Positions 1 to 8,612 of a stretch of DNA of 56,177 nucleotides are shown here, piece after piece (positions within the stretch are counted from its first letter, which is position 1; each line of letters opens with the position of its first letter). Position numbers and translations under genes: made by a program. The DNA is from an uncultured Muribaculaceae bacterium (GTDB lineage Bacteria; Bacteroidota; Bacteroidia; Bacteroidales; Muribaculaceae): contig CAJUCW010000023.1 of assembly GCA_910585275.1 (NCBI GenBank), positions 1 through 56,177 on the forward strand, read 5' to 3'. A model generated the notes under the pieces. It saw nothing but the letters and a program-made list of their open reading frames with translations. It ran no database searches and was not told the origin of the DNA.

Positions 1-829
1 TCAGCTTGCTTGTGTCGCACCAGCGCGCCCCGGTATAAAGACCGAAAATGAAGGCGCGGTGTACCTCGGTTTTCTCGCCCTCGAATCGTGTCGCCACGAG
101 GCGGTCTATCTCCTCAGGGAGTAGAATTTCCTTTTGCAGCGTCATGTTGTCGTTCTTGATGACGAAGCCACGACAGGGGTTCTTCTTGATAAGGTCTTTG
201 TCAACAGCCGCCGTGACCATACGCTTGAACAGGCGGAAATAGGCTTTCGGCCCGTCGCCCCGTCCGTTGGCTTTCAGATATTCCACAAACGCACCTACCA
301 TTTCGGGTGTCAGTTACTTCATTTTAAGGCTGTCCTTGAATTTCTCGTATCTCGGAGTGGACTCAAGAAACCTTATGAACTTTTTCAGACCGCGTTCCTG
401 CGTCTCCCTGATATGCTTGGTAAGCGTAGGAGATTTGCAGAACTCACGGCAGAACTCGATGAAATCATCGTCCATCTCCTTGCGCAGACGGTAACCCTCG
501 CGGTCTTCGAGGAATGTCTGCTCACGCTCGAAGCGTATCTTCTCGGCAAGCGCGAGTGTGTTCCTGTTCTGCAACCGCTCCTGCGGTGTTCTGGGATGAA
601 GCCAGATGTAGAGGTTGAGGTTCTCCTTCTTACGGGTATGCTTGATTTTGAATTTGGGTTTCCCCGCCATTGCCCCTTCGGTGTAGAACACCTGCTCACC
701 GTTCTCGTCAAGCACGGGAGTCTCGGTTCTTCCTATATAGTATTCCAGATAGAGGCTGGCGCGTCCGTCGCTCAACTCGGACTGTTGGAGCTTGGGATTC
801 TGTTTCTTGCGATTTTCTATTTTTGCCAT
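1..829 (-). pseudogene. Tyrosine-type site-specific integrase, interrupted by an ochre codon and cut by the window edge
   Basis: The gene reads leftward from an ATG at 829. The first 171 codons resemble the N-terminal and core-binding part of integrases of Bacteroides conjugative elements (MAKIENRKKQNPKLQQSELS at the start). A TAA at 316-314 stops the frame, but the same frame stays open from 313 to base 1. That stretch encodes recognisable integrase sequence: LTPEMVGAFVEYLKANGR directly after the stop, and later GLYTGARWCD, which contains the first catalytic arginine. One base change (for example CAA or AAA to TAA) explains the break, so I call a nonsense-mutated pseudogene rather than two genes. 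The rest of the catalytic domain lies outside the window. A TATCTTTG -7 box sits at 854-847 on the minus strand, with no clear -33 box. The element it served would lie to the left. Confidence 0.8.
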
Positions 830-1478
830 AAATCATGAATTTTCCACAAAGATAAGCGGGGTCATAAGATTTTGAAAATCGCCGTTTACAGTCCTTAACA
901 CTTCACATATCCCGAATGTTCTTGAAACAGGGTACAAAAGGTGTACTTTTTGAGAAAATCGCCCCATTTGCAGGCAAATCGCGGAAAACCAGCCTCTTGC
1001 TAATCTGTTTATTTGCTTGCATTTAATTTTATCCCCGTTTTTCCCGTTTTATATCGCGGAGAATTAATCAAAAAAACGACCATACGATGCCAATAAAACC
1101 GAAATTAAGACGCCATAATTATGATATGTCTGTATTACAATCTATTACATAATTCATGACAATTCCTCTATTAAGAAATTATCCACACATAAACGCTCAA
1201 AATATTTGTGTATTTCAAACATGTGCAATCAACCACGGCTGAGGCATGTCCCAACATTTTATCGGTCGTGCACCACCGTGCCTCTACATAAATTAAACAT
1301 GCCCACATTATGAAAACCCTCCAACGGTGGGGACAAATCGTTCATCCGCGAGGTATAAATCATTCAACACACCTGTCCGAATCAATCACACCAATGTTGC
1401 CGAATCATTCAAAAAAAGGTATATATGTGTCAAAATAGTTCAATCTTATATGAGATGCGTTTTTTTCAACAAAAATAA
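830..1478. other. AT-rich intergenic region upstream of the GH2 gene
   Basis: No convincing gene lies between the integrase pseudogene and the GH2 promoter. The stretch is AT-rich. It holds a degenerate half copy of the palindromic repeat family described at 4856 (GAGGCATGTCCC around 1241-1252) and three or four direct repeats of the form AWWTCRTTCA at 1335-1442, listed separately. Confidence 0.6.
1335..1442 (+). promoter_or_regulatory. Iterons upstream of the GH2 gene, candidate activator sites
   Basis: Three direct repeats occur at 1335-1344 (AAATCGTTCA), 1357-1366 (AAATCATTCA) and 1402-1411 (GAATCATTCA). Their start-to-start spacings are 22 and 45 bases, close to two and four helical turns. 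A weaker fourth copy (AAATAGTTCA) is at 1433-1442. The core matches the iterons in front of susC, read toward the gene in both cases, with nearly the same spacing. This suggests one regulator, perhaps an AraC-type or hybrid two-component protein, controls both. That is inference; no such regulator is encoded in the window. Confidence 0.45.
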
Positions 1479-1510
1479 TTTGCCGTCATAATAAAGAAGT
1501 ATTAATTTTG
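1479..1510 (+). promoter_or_regulatory. Bacteroidetes-type promoter of the GH2 gene
   Basis: TTTG at 1479-1482 is followed after exactly 20 bases by TAATTTTG at 1503-1510. This matches the Bacteroides primary sigma consensus (TTTG at -33, TAnnTTTG at -7). Transcription would start near 1517, giving a leader of about 115 bases before the ATG at 1634. Confidence 0.65.
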
Positions 1511-1633
1511 AAACAGTGAAACGTAAAGAATTTGTGCTATAACAAACATGCCGGAGGCTTCTCACAACATAGCACAGCGCATTTATAAACACTTTCCAAC
1601 ACCGGAAAACTCAAACCTAAAAACATATCGAAA

Positions 1634-4600
1634 ATGAACCGATTTCTTTTGACAGCCATAACGGGCATAGCGGCGGTGTCGATGTCGGCACAATCGTTTA
1701 CCGAGTGGCAAAACCCTGAGGTGAATGCGGTCAACCGCTCCCCTATGCGGTCGGCCAACTTCGCTTATAAGAATGGCGAAGACGCTTTGGCATCGCAAAA
1801 CAAAAAGGCTTCCTCCAACTATATGAGCCTTAACGGTATCTGGAAATTCAACTGGGTCAACGATGCATCGTCGCGCCCTACGGATTTCTGGAAAAAGGAT
1901 TTTAACGACAAAGGATGGGACAATATCCGAGTGCCGGGTGTATGGGAGCTTAACGGCTACGGCGACCCTGTGTATGTCAACAACCTGTATCCCTGGCGCA
2001 ACACTTTCGAGAGCAAGCCCCCGATCGTCCCGACGGAAGACAACCACGTAGGCACATACCGTCGTGAAATCAAGGTACCCGCTTCATGGAAAGGGAAAGA
2101 GATTTTCGCCCATTTCGGTTCCGTAACCTCAAACATGTATCTTTGGGTCAACGGTAAATACGTAGGCTATAGCGAAGACAGCAAACTTGAGGCGGAATTC
2201 AATCTCACACCCTATCTCGTGCCCGGAAAAGAAAACCTCATCTGCTTCCAGGTGTTCCGATGGTGCGACGGTTCCTATCTTGAAGACCAGGATTTCTTCC
2301 GTTTCAGCGGCGTTGGCAGAGATTGCTATCTATATGCGCGCGATAAGAAGCGCATCGCCGACATCAGGGTGACACCTGACCTTGAAAACAATTACACCGA
2401 CGGAGTACTCAACATCGACCTCTCCCTCACGGGCAACGCCCCGGTGCAACTCACTCTCAGCGATGCCGACGGTAATAAAGTGGCTACCGCCACCGCCAAC
2501 AAGAGCGGCAGAACCGTCATGAAAGTCGCCAACCCCAAGAAATGGACAGCCGAGACTCCATACCTTTACACGCTAAGCGCCACAATGCAGGGCAACGACG
2601 AGGTGGTGCCAGTCAATGTCGGCTTCCGTAAAATCGAGCTGACGAAAGGCCAGATTCTCGTCAATGGCAAGCCGGTATTGTTTAAGGGAGCCGACCGCCA
2701 CGAGCTCGACCCAGACGGAGGCTATGTGGTGTCGCCCGAAAGGATGCTTCAAGACATCCAACTCATGAAGCAGCTCAACATGAACGCCGTGCGCACATGC
2801 CACTACCCTGACGACAACCTTTGGTATGACCTCTGCGACAAATATGGCATCTACGTAGTGGCCGAAGCCAATATCGAGAGCCACGGTATGGGCTACGGCG
2901 AAAAGACACTCGCCAAAGACCCTAAATATGCCAAGGCTCATATGGAACGCAACGAACGCAACGTGCAGCGCAACTTCAACCATCCCTCCATTATCTTCTG
3001 GAGTCTCGGAAACGAAGCCGGCTACGGCCCCAATTTCGAGGAAGCCTACAAGTGGGTAAAGAAAGAAGACCCGAGCCGTGCCGTGCAATATGAACAGGCC
3101 GGAATCCACAATATGACCGACATATTCTGCCCGATGTATTACGGCTACGACGGAATGAAAAAGTATGCCGAAGAAATGCCTTCCGACAAACCCCTCATCC
3201 AATGCGAATACGCACACGCCATGGGCAATTCCATGGGCGGATTCAAAGAGTATTGGGACCTTATCCGCAAATATCCAAACCTACAGGGCGGTTTTATCTG
3301 GGATTTCGTTGACCAGGCCGTGAGGACGAAAGGTAAAAACGGTGTGGAGATATATGCCTACGGCGGCGATTTCAACCCTCACGACCCTTCAGACGGCAAC
3401 TTCTGCGTGAACGGTGTAGTAAGTCCGGACCGCGTGCCGAATCCGCACGCCGACGAAGTGAGATATTATTACCAGAACATCTGGACCACCCCGTCTGACC
3501 TTCCGGCAGGGAAAGTGAAGGTTTATAACGAAAATTTCTTCCGCGACCTTTCCTATGTTACCCTCGACTGGGTTCTTCTCAACAACGGCGTGCCTGTGCG
3601 CGACGGCAGCATAGATAAAATCAACGTCGCCCCTGGCGAAACAACCGAAGTGACAATACCCTACGGACAGATTTCCGACAGAGGTGAATGGCTTCTCAAC
3701 GTCAACTATAACCTAAAAAATGCCGAAGGTCTTCTTCCTGCCGGACATTGCATCGCCAAAGAGCAATTTATCCTTAACGATGCAGCAGCTGCCGATATGG
3801 ACGTGGCAACCCCCACCCAGCCGAATCTGAAGACGCCCGTACCGACTATCGTTGACAACCATTCTTTCTTTATGGCGGTGAAAGGCGATAATTTCAATAT
3901 TGAATTCGACCGCAATTCAGGCTTCATGAGTAAATATGAAGTCAACGGCACCGAAATGCTTGCCGAAGGCGGAAAGCTTACCCCCAACTTTTGGCGTGCC
4001 CCGACCGACAACGATTACGGTGCAGGTCTTCAAAAGAAGTATTCTGCATGGAAGAATCCTGAAATCAAACTCGAATCGCTTAAAGGGGAAATGAACGACG
4101 GGCTTGCCGTTGTTTCGGCTGACTATAAGATGCCCGGCGTGAACGCATCTTTGAAACTGACATATACAATCAATGGCGAGGGTGTCGTAAAAGTGACCGA
4201 ATCCCTTACTGCCGACAAAGAAGCCAAGGTGTCTGACATGTTCCGCTTCGGAATGCAGATGCAGATGCCGGAATCATTCGGCAGCATAGAATATTACGGA
4301 CGCGGCCCGATTGAAAACTATTCAGACCGCAACCATTCCACTTTGCTCGGAATTTACAATCAGAAAGTGGCAGACCAGTTATACCCTTATATCCGTCCGC
4401 AGGAAACCGGCACAAAAACCGACATACGCTATTGGAAGCAACTCAACAATTCAGGCAACGGTCTTGAGTTTATCGCCGAGAATCCATTCTCCGCTTCCGC
4501 ACTCAACTACAGCATCGAAAGCCTTGACGGCGGTGAATCGAAAGCTAACACTCATTCCCCCGAGATAGAAAAAGTGAACTACACCAACCTCCTCATCGAC

Positions 4601-4729
4601 AAAGCGCAGATGGGCTTGGGGTGCGTCAACAGCTGGGGCGCGCTTCCTCTGAAAGAATACCGTCTCCCCTACGGCGACTACACGTTTACATTCGTTATGA
4701 AACCGGTTTTCCACCAGCTTCACAATTAA
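1634..4729 (+). CDS. GH2 beta-galactosidase, LacZ-type, exported
   Basis: This is a 1031-residue glycoside hydrolase family 2 enzyme. An N-terminal signal peptide (residues 1 to about 19, ending MSAQS) predicts export, probably to the periplasm. The usual order follows: jelly-roll sugar-binding domain (LNGIWKFNW, about 60), two immunoglobulin-like domains, TIM barrel (from about 330) and the C-terminal LacZ small chain. The acid/base glutamate is in SLGNEAGYG (about residue 460) and the nucleophile in IQCEYAHAMGNSMG (about 524). The length matches LacZ-type enzymes. It should remove terminal beta-linked galactose from imported or surface-trimmed oligosaccharides. It runs toward the rest of the PUL, which is transcribed in the opposite direction, so it has its own promoter and terminator. 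Beta-galactosidase is favoured over other GH2 activities because of the full LacZ-like architecture. Confidence 0.88.
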   Translation: MNRFLLTAITGIAAVSMSAQSFTEWQNPEVNAVNRSPMRSANFAYKNGEDALASQNKKASSNYMSLNGIWKFNWVNDASSRPTDFWKKDFNDKGWDNIRVPGVWELNGYGDPVYVNNLYPWRNTFESKPPIVPTEDNHVGTYRREIKVPASWKGKEIFAHFGSVTSNMYLWVNGKYVGYSEDSKLEAEFNLTPYLVPGKENLICFQVFRWCDGSYLEDQDFFRFSGVGRDCYLYARDKKRIADIRVTPDLENNYTDGVLNIDLSLTGNAPVQLTLSDADGNKVATATANKSGRTVMKVANPKKWTAETPYLYTLSATMQGNDEVVPVNVGFRKIELTKGQILVNGKPVLFKGADRHELDPDGGYVVSPERMLQDIQLMKQLNMNAVRTCHYPDDNLWYDLCDKYGIYVVAEANIESHGMGYGEKTLAKDPKYAKAHMERNERNVQRNFNHPSIIFWSLGNEAGYGPNFEEAYKWVKKEDPSRAVQYEQAGIHNMTDIFCPMYYGYDGMKKYAEEMPSDKPLIQCEYAHAMGNSMGGFKEYWDLIRKYPNLQGGFIWDFVDQAVRTKGKNGVEIYAYGGDFNPHDPSDGNFCVNGVVSPDRVPNPHADEVRYYYQNIWTTPSDLPAGKVKVYNENFFRDLSYVTLDWVLLNNGVPVRDGSIDKINVAPGETTEVTIPYGQISDRGEWLLNVNYNLKNAEGLLPAGHCIAKEQFILNDAAAADMDVATPTQPNLKTPVPTIVDNHSFFMAVKGDNFNIEFDRNSGFMSKYEVNGTEMLAEGGKLTPNFWRAPTDNDYGAGLQKKYSAWKNPEIKLESLKGEMNDGLAVVSADYKMPGVNASLKLTYTINGEGVVKVTESLTADKEAKVSDMFRFGMQMQMPESFGSIEYYGRGPIENYSDRNHSTLLGIYNQKVADQLYPYIRPQETGTKTDIRYWKQLNNSGNGLEFIAENPFSASALNYSIESLDGGESKANTHSPEIEKVNYTNLLIDKAQMGLGCVNSWGALPLKEYRLPYGDYTFTFVMKPVFHQLHN

Positions 4730-4740
4730 TGGCCGACAAT

Positions 4741-4779
4741 TCAGTAGTATGTCCGGACTAATCCGCGACATACTACTGA
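4741..4779. other. Hairpin directly after the GH2 gene
   Basis: TCAGTAGTATGTC (4741-4753) pairs with GACATACTACTGA (4767-4779) in a 13-bp stem; the inner CGGA/TCCG pairing extends it. It lies 12 bases after the GH2 stop. It has no T tract and may act as an mRNA 3'-end stabiliser. Confidence 0.6.
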
Positions 4780-4786
4780 CTCCATA

Positions 4787-4830
4787 AAAAGGAAACGGAT
4801 TCGCTTTTTTCTGCGAATCCGTTTCCTTTT
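4787..4830. terminator. Bidirectional intrinsic terminator between convergent genes
   Basis: AAAAGGAAACGGATTCGC (4787-4804) pairs with GCGAATCCGTTTCCTTTT (4813-4830), an 18-bp perfect stem. The stem is A-rich at its left foot and T-rich at its right foot, so it can terminate in both directions. It separates the rightward GH2 gene from the leftward gene ending at 4936. Confidence 0.85.
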
Positions 4831-4855
4831 GTACGGGGTTGAAAAACAATAGCAA

Positions 4856-4931
4856 TGTAGGGACATGCCTGAGGCATGTTAAACCTGTGAATCAGATTGT
4901 TAATCAAACATGCCGAAGGCATGTCCCTACA
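4856..4931. repeat. Palindromic intergenic repeat, copy A (MITE- or REP-like)
   Basis: The 14-bp ends TGTAGGGACATGCC and GGCATGTCCCTACA are perfect inverted repeats. Each end is itself a small hairpin (ACATGCC-TGAG-GGCATGT and ACATGCC-GAAG-GGCATGT). The interior has an AT-rich AATCAGATTGTTAATC segment. The same ends and a related interior recur at 20624-20721. No transposase is associated in the window. Confidence 0.75.
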
Positions 4932-4935
4932 TTTT

Positions 4936-6222
4936 TTACCGATTTGCTATAGCTTTATCGGCATCTTCAAGTTCTTCCTGCGACAGAATCACGTATTCCT
5001 TTGCAAAGCCACTCCGTGAACAGCGATAGCGATAAACCACGTCAACACCCGCTTGCAAAGCTGCCTGCAACAACGAGTCCTGCCGGATGCCATTGTCAAT
5101 CACGGCAAACACGTGCGATGCATTCCAACCCAGGATGGCATCTTCCACTTTTACAAATGAAGCCTTACTCTCGTCAATCTCATAACAATACACAAGATGG
5201 TTCGCTTCCGCCACGATGCGATCGAGACGGATTGCAGGGTCCGGAGTCTTCTCATTGTCATAACTCAACTTCGACACCATATCCTCAAGTCGTTTATGGG
5301 CATCGATGCGTTCCTTGTCTTTAGCCGCCATCTTTCTGCGCAGCGATATGACATCTTTCAAAGAGAGTTCATATACTTCCCCTCTCGAAGGGTCATCATA
5401 AAACATCACCCATCTCATAGGGAATCCATTCGACTCTGCATAATCAAATAAGTCAGGACGACACACATACATGTCTTCTATGAATCGATTCACATCCTCC
5501 AAATTCTCCCACATTTCATGAATCTCTTCATTGAGGCCGGTTCCATAAAGTTCATGGTCCAAAGTTGTCCCAACACTCAGATATTCGCCATCGCATGCCA
5601 CCTCGACAATGACATATTTGCCATAAATCTGTGGTAGGCCACGGTTAATAGTCGAAATCTCCTTTCTCGTTTCTTTAGCCTGTCTTGAATTGGACGGTGC
5701 TACAAGAGGGGTCACGAAAACTATAATCCATATCGTCATGACGAACACAACAACATCAAAGACAATGTCCCACCAGAACACTTTCATTTGCTTTTTCGGG
5801 AATCTTACTTCCATCAATCTGCTTTTACACAAATACACCTGCCAAACGATGTCAATAGCAACCATCCCGCCGCAAACGAGCCTATACACCGCCGACGCGC
5901 CTATATAGAACGTGCCTGTAAAAACAATAAGATGGAAAAACATTGCCAACCCCACAAAACTGTTGGCAAGGAAAAAAGCATTCCTCCAACGCAGACAGAT
6001 ACTCACTATGGCATAAATCCCAAGCAAAGAGGGGGTCGCCATCAGAAGCTTCAAATCCGTGGAAACATACTCCAACCGATATACGGCAGTTATGATAAAC
6101 ATCACACATCCCACGCAATAAAGCATAAACACCAACAGCCATCCTCTGATTTCGGGGTCGTCCCACGCGGGGTCGTCGAAATCTATAGGCTCAATACAAA
6201 GTCTGTTATCCCGCATACCCAT
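4936..6222 (-). CDS. Polytopic membrane protein of unknown function with a cytoplasmic C-terminal half
   Basis: This 428-residue protein is not recognised as a named family. The N-terminal half has about five hydrophobic segments (roughly residues 28-48, 55-75, 82-102, 107-127 and 150-172) and starts with an RGWLL segment reminiscent of DUF2569-like proteins, which is a weak resemblance. The C-terminal 240 residues are soluble, acidic and rich in aromatic residues and arginine. The gene begins 22 bases after the GH3 stop on the same strand, so it is probably the last cistron of the PUL operon. It ends in the shared terminator region before the GH2 gene. A sensing or transport-linked role would be speculation. 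Confidence 0.7.
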   Translation of the reverse strand: MGMRDNRLCIEPIDFDDPAWDDPEIRGWLLVFMLYCVGCVMFIITAVYRLEYVSTDLKLLMATPSLLGIYAIVSICLRWRNAFFLANSFVGLAMFFHLIVFTGTFYIGASAVYRLVCGGMVAIDIVWQVYLCKSRLMEVRFPKKQMKVFWWDIVFDVVVFVMTIWIIVFVTPLVAPSNSRQAKETRKEISTINRGLPQIYGKYVIVEVACDGEYLSVGTTLDHELYGTGLNEEIHEMWENLEDVNRFIEDMYVCRPDLFDYAESNGFPMRWVMFYDDPSRGEVYELSLKDVISLRRKMAAKDKERIDAHKRLEDMVSKLSYDNEKTPDPAIRLDRIVAEANHLVYCYEIDESKASFVKVEDAILGWNASHVFAVIDNGIRQDSLLQAALQAGVDVVYRYRCSRSGFAKEYVILSQEELEDADKAIANR

Positions 6223-6244
6223 AATTACTATTTTTTACCGAAGA

Positions 6245-8545
6245 TTATTCCTTAAGCACAAATTTAAGAGAAGATACACGCTCGCTGTCAGGACCCGCCA
6301 TAACCAGGAATTCTCCAGGCTCTGCCACATATTCAAGATTGTAATTATAGAACTTCAAGTCGTCCGGAGTAATTCTGAAGCTTACCTTCCGGCTTTCGCC
6401 GGGTTTAAGACTTATGCGTTCGAAATGTTTAAGAAGTTTGACAGGCTGCGACGTGCTCGCTTCAAGGTCGCGCGTATAAAATTGCACGATTTCGTCGCCG
6501 GCACGGTCGCCGGTATTGGTGACGGTCACGGTAGCCGTGATCTCGCCGTCGGCCTCCATCTCCGTAGAAGACAAATTGAAATCAGTATAATCGAAATCAG
6601 TATAACTCAATCCGTAGCCGAAGGGATAAAGGGGTGTCGGCTCAACATCTATATAATTGCTCCTAAACACCTGGAAACCTTTCCAATCCTTCCCGGCGGG
6701 CCGGCCGAGCGGCAAATGGTTATAATGAATAGGAATCTGGCCTACGCTGCGGGGCATCGTTACGGTCAGTTTCCCGGAGGGTGAAACATCGCCGAAAACC
6801 ACGTCGGCAATGGCGTCGCCCGTTTCAGAACCGCCGAACCATACATTCAAAATGGCAGGGACATTCTTCGACTCCCAATCCAGAACCGTGGCACGGCCTG
6901 AAAAATTCAGCATCACCACAGGTTTACCTGTTGCAAGGAGAGCCTCAAGCAACTTTTTCTGGGTTTCCGGAAGCGTCAGGTCACAACGCGAAGCCGATTC
7001 CCCGCTTGCCTGTGTGCCCTCGCCGAGAGCTGCCACAATTACGTCGGCTTCCTGCGCCACCTTCAATGCCTCTTCGATAAGGTTCTCTTCACTGCGGTCG
7101 TCCATCACAGAAGCATTGTAAGGGGAAAACCATTTCTCAACCCTCTTGTCGCCATAAAAATTGCATCCCTTGGCATAAAGAATTTCCGCATTGTCGCCTA
7201 CGGCATCCTTGAAACCCTGAAGAAGCGTCTTATATTTAGACGGACGTGCCATCAAGCTCCAAGTGCCGGGTAGGTCTCTCTGATTGTCGGCCATGGGCCC
7301 GACAAGTGCAATCTTCCCTTTTTTCCGCAATGGAAGCACATTCCCTTCATTTTTTAAAAGCACGAAAGTTTTGGCGGCTATTTCTCGCGCCGCCTTACGG
7401 TTATCTTCTGTATAAATCTCGGCTTTCTCCCGCGATAGGTCGATATATTTATAGGGATTATCAAACAAACCCAGCTTATATTTCGCTTCAAGCACCCGGC
7501 GCACAGCAGTGTCAATTTCGTCTATACTCACCTTTCCATCCTTCACGGCAGTCTCCAGATTGTCGAGAAAAGAATGCGACGACATATCCATGTCGGTTCC
7601 CGCCTTCAAAGCCAACGCTGCGGCATTCGCACCCTTGGCCACACCATGTTTGGCCATTTCATAAATCGATTCGTAATCGGTCACTACGAAGCCGTCGAAA
7701 CCCCATTGGTCGCGGAGCACATCGGTCACAAGCCATTTGTTTGCAGTAGCCGGAATCCCATCTACAGTATTAAACGAGGTCATCACGCTTCCGGCCCCAG
7801 CTTCAACGGCGGCTTTATAAGGAGGAAAATAATTGTTATACATGCTCTGGCGGCTCATGTCAACCGTATTATAGTCCCTTCCCCCCTCGGCGGCGCCGTA
7901 AAGGGCGAAATGCTTCACGCATGCCATGATTTCGTCATTTTTTTTCATATTGTCGCCTTGGTATCCCCTCACCATGGCGCGTGCAATCTCCGAACCAAGA
8001 TAAGGGTCTTCCCCGCTCCCTTCCGCCATTCTGCCCCAGCGAGGATCTCGTGCGATATCCACCATCGGACTGAACGTCCAGCAAATTCCGGCGGCCGACG
8101 CCTCTTTTGCGGAAATTCTCGCAGCTTTCTCTATAGCCTCCATATCCCATGAAGCCGACAATCCGAGCGGAATCGGGAAAACAGTTTCATAACCGTGAAT
8201 CACGTCCATCCCGAATATCAAAGGAATGCCAAGCCGGGTATTCTCTACGGCAAGTTTCTGGAGAGCCTGCACTTTCTCGGCACCCATTACGTTGAAAGTG
8301 CCGCCCGCGTTTCCTTTGGCGACAATGGCGCCAAGATTCGAAGCCTGTGGATTGCCGGTGACGATATCCTCTCCGGGAGGAAGGTTAAGCTGTCCTATTT
8401 TCTCCTGTAGAGTCATCTTCTTCATCAGTTTGGTGATGAAGGCATCCATTTTTTTGTCGGAATCTTTAGCGAAAACCGGAGCCGCACACATCATCACACA
8501 CAACGCCGAGACTCCGATGGCCTTATGAAAACTGTTTCTATACAT
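6245..8545 (-). CDS. GH3 glycoside hydrolase, BglX-like beta-glycosidase, exported
   Basis: This 766-residue enzyme starts with a signal peptide (residues 1 to about 26, ending APVFA). It then has the GH3 N-terminal barrel, the C-terminal alpha/beta sandwich and a fibronectin type III-like domain at the end (from about 660). The nucleophile aspartate lies in GFVVTDYESIYEM (about residue 288). FSPMVDIARDPRWGR and KHFALYGAAEGGRDYN are characteristic substrate-pocket segments. The family hydrolyses beta-linked glucose, xylose or N-acetylhexosamine from the non-reducing end. The BglX-like organisation favours beta-glucosidase, but specificity cannot be fixed from the sequence. It follows the GH27 gene in the operon after a strong intergenic hairpin. 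Confidence 0.88.
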   Translation of the reverse strand: MYRNSFHKAIGVSALCVMMCAAPVFAKDSDKKMDAFITKLMKKMTLQEKIGQLNLPPGEDIVTGNPQASNLGAIVAKGNAGGTFNVMGAEKVQALQKLAVENTRLGIPLIFGMDVIHGYETVFPIPLGLSASWDMEAIEKAARISAKEASAAGICWTFSPMVDIARDPRWGRMAEGSGEDPYLGSEIARAMVRGYQGDNMKKNDEIMACVKHFALYGAAEGGRDYNTVDMSRQSMYNNYFPPYKAAVEAGAGSVMTSFNTVDGIPATANKWLVTDVLRDQWGFDGFVVTDYESIYEMAKHGVAKGANAAALALKAGTDMDMSSHSFLDNLETAVKDGKVSIDEIDTAVRRVLEAKYKLGLFDNPYKYIDLSREKAEIYTEDNRKAAREIAAKTFVLLKNEGNVLPLRKKGKIALVGPMADNQRDLPGTWSLMARPSKYKTLLQGFKDAVGDNAEILYAKGCNFYGDKRVEKWFSPYNASVMDDRSEENLIEEALKVAQEADVIVAALGEGTQASGESASRCDLTLPETQKKLLEALLATGKPVVMLNFSGRATVLDWESKNVPAILNVWFGGSETGDAIADVVFGDVSPSGKLTVTMPRSVGQIPIHYNHLPLGRPAGKDWKGFQVFRSNYIDVEPTPLYPFGYGLSYTDFDYTDFNLSSTEMEADGEITATVTVTNTGDRAGDEIVQFYTRDLEASTSQPVKLLKHFERISLKPGESRKVSFRITPDDLKFYNYNLEYVAEPGEFLVMAGPDSERVSSLKFVLKE

Positions 8546-8563
8546 ATTATGAAGGTTAGAAAT

Positions 8564-8596
8564 GACGGTGTGTCACAAAATTAATGACACACCGTC
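8564..8596 (-). other. Intergenic hairpin between the GH27 and GH3 genes
   Basis: GACGGTGTGTCA (8564-8575) and TGACACACCGTC (8585-8596) form a perfect 12-bp stem with a 9-base loop. It lies between the GH27 stop and the GH3 start on the minus strand and has no clear T run. It may be an attenuator, a processing site or a block to 3' exonucleases. Confidence 0.6.
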
Positions 8597-8612
8597 CGGT
8601 TACTGCATATTG

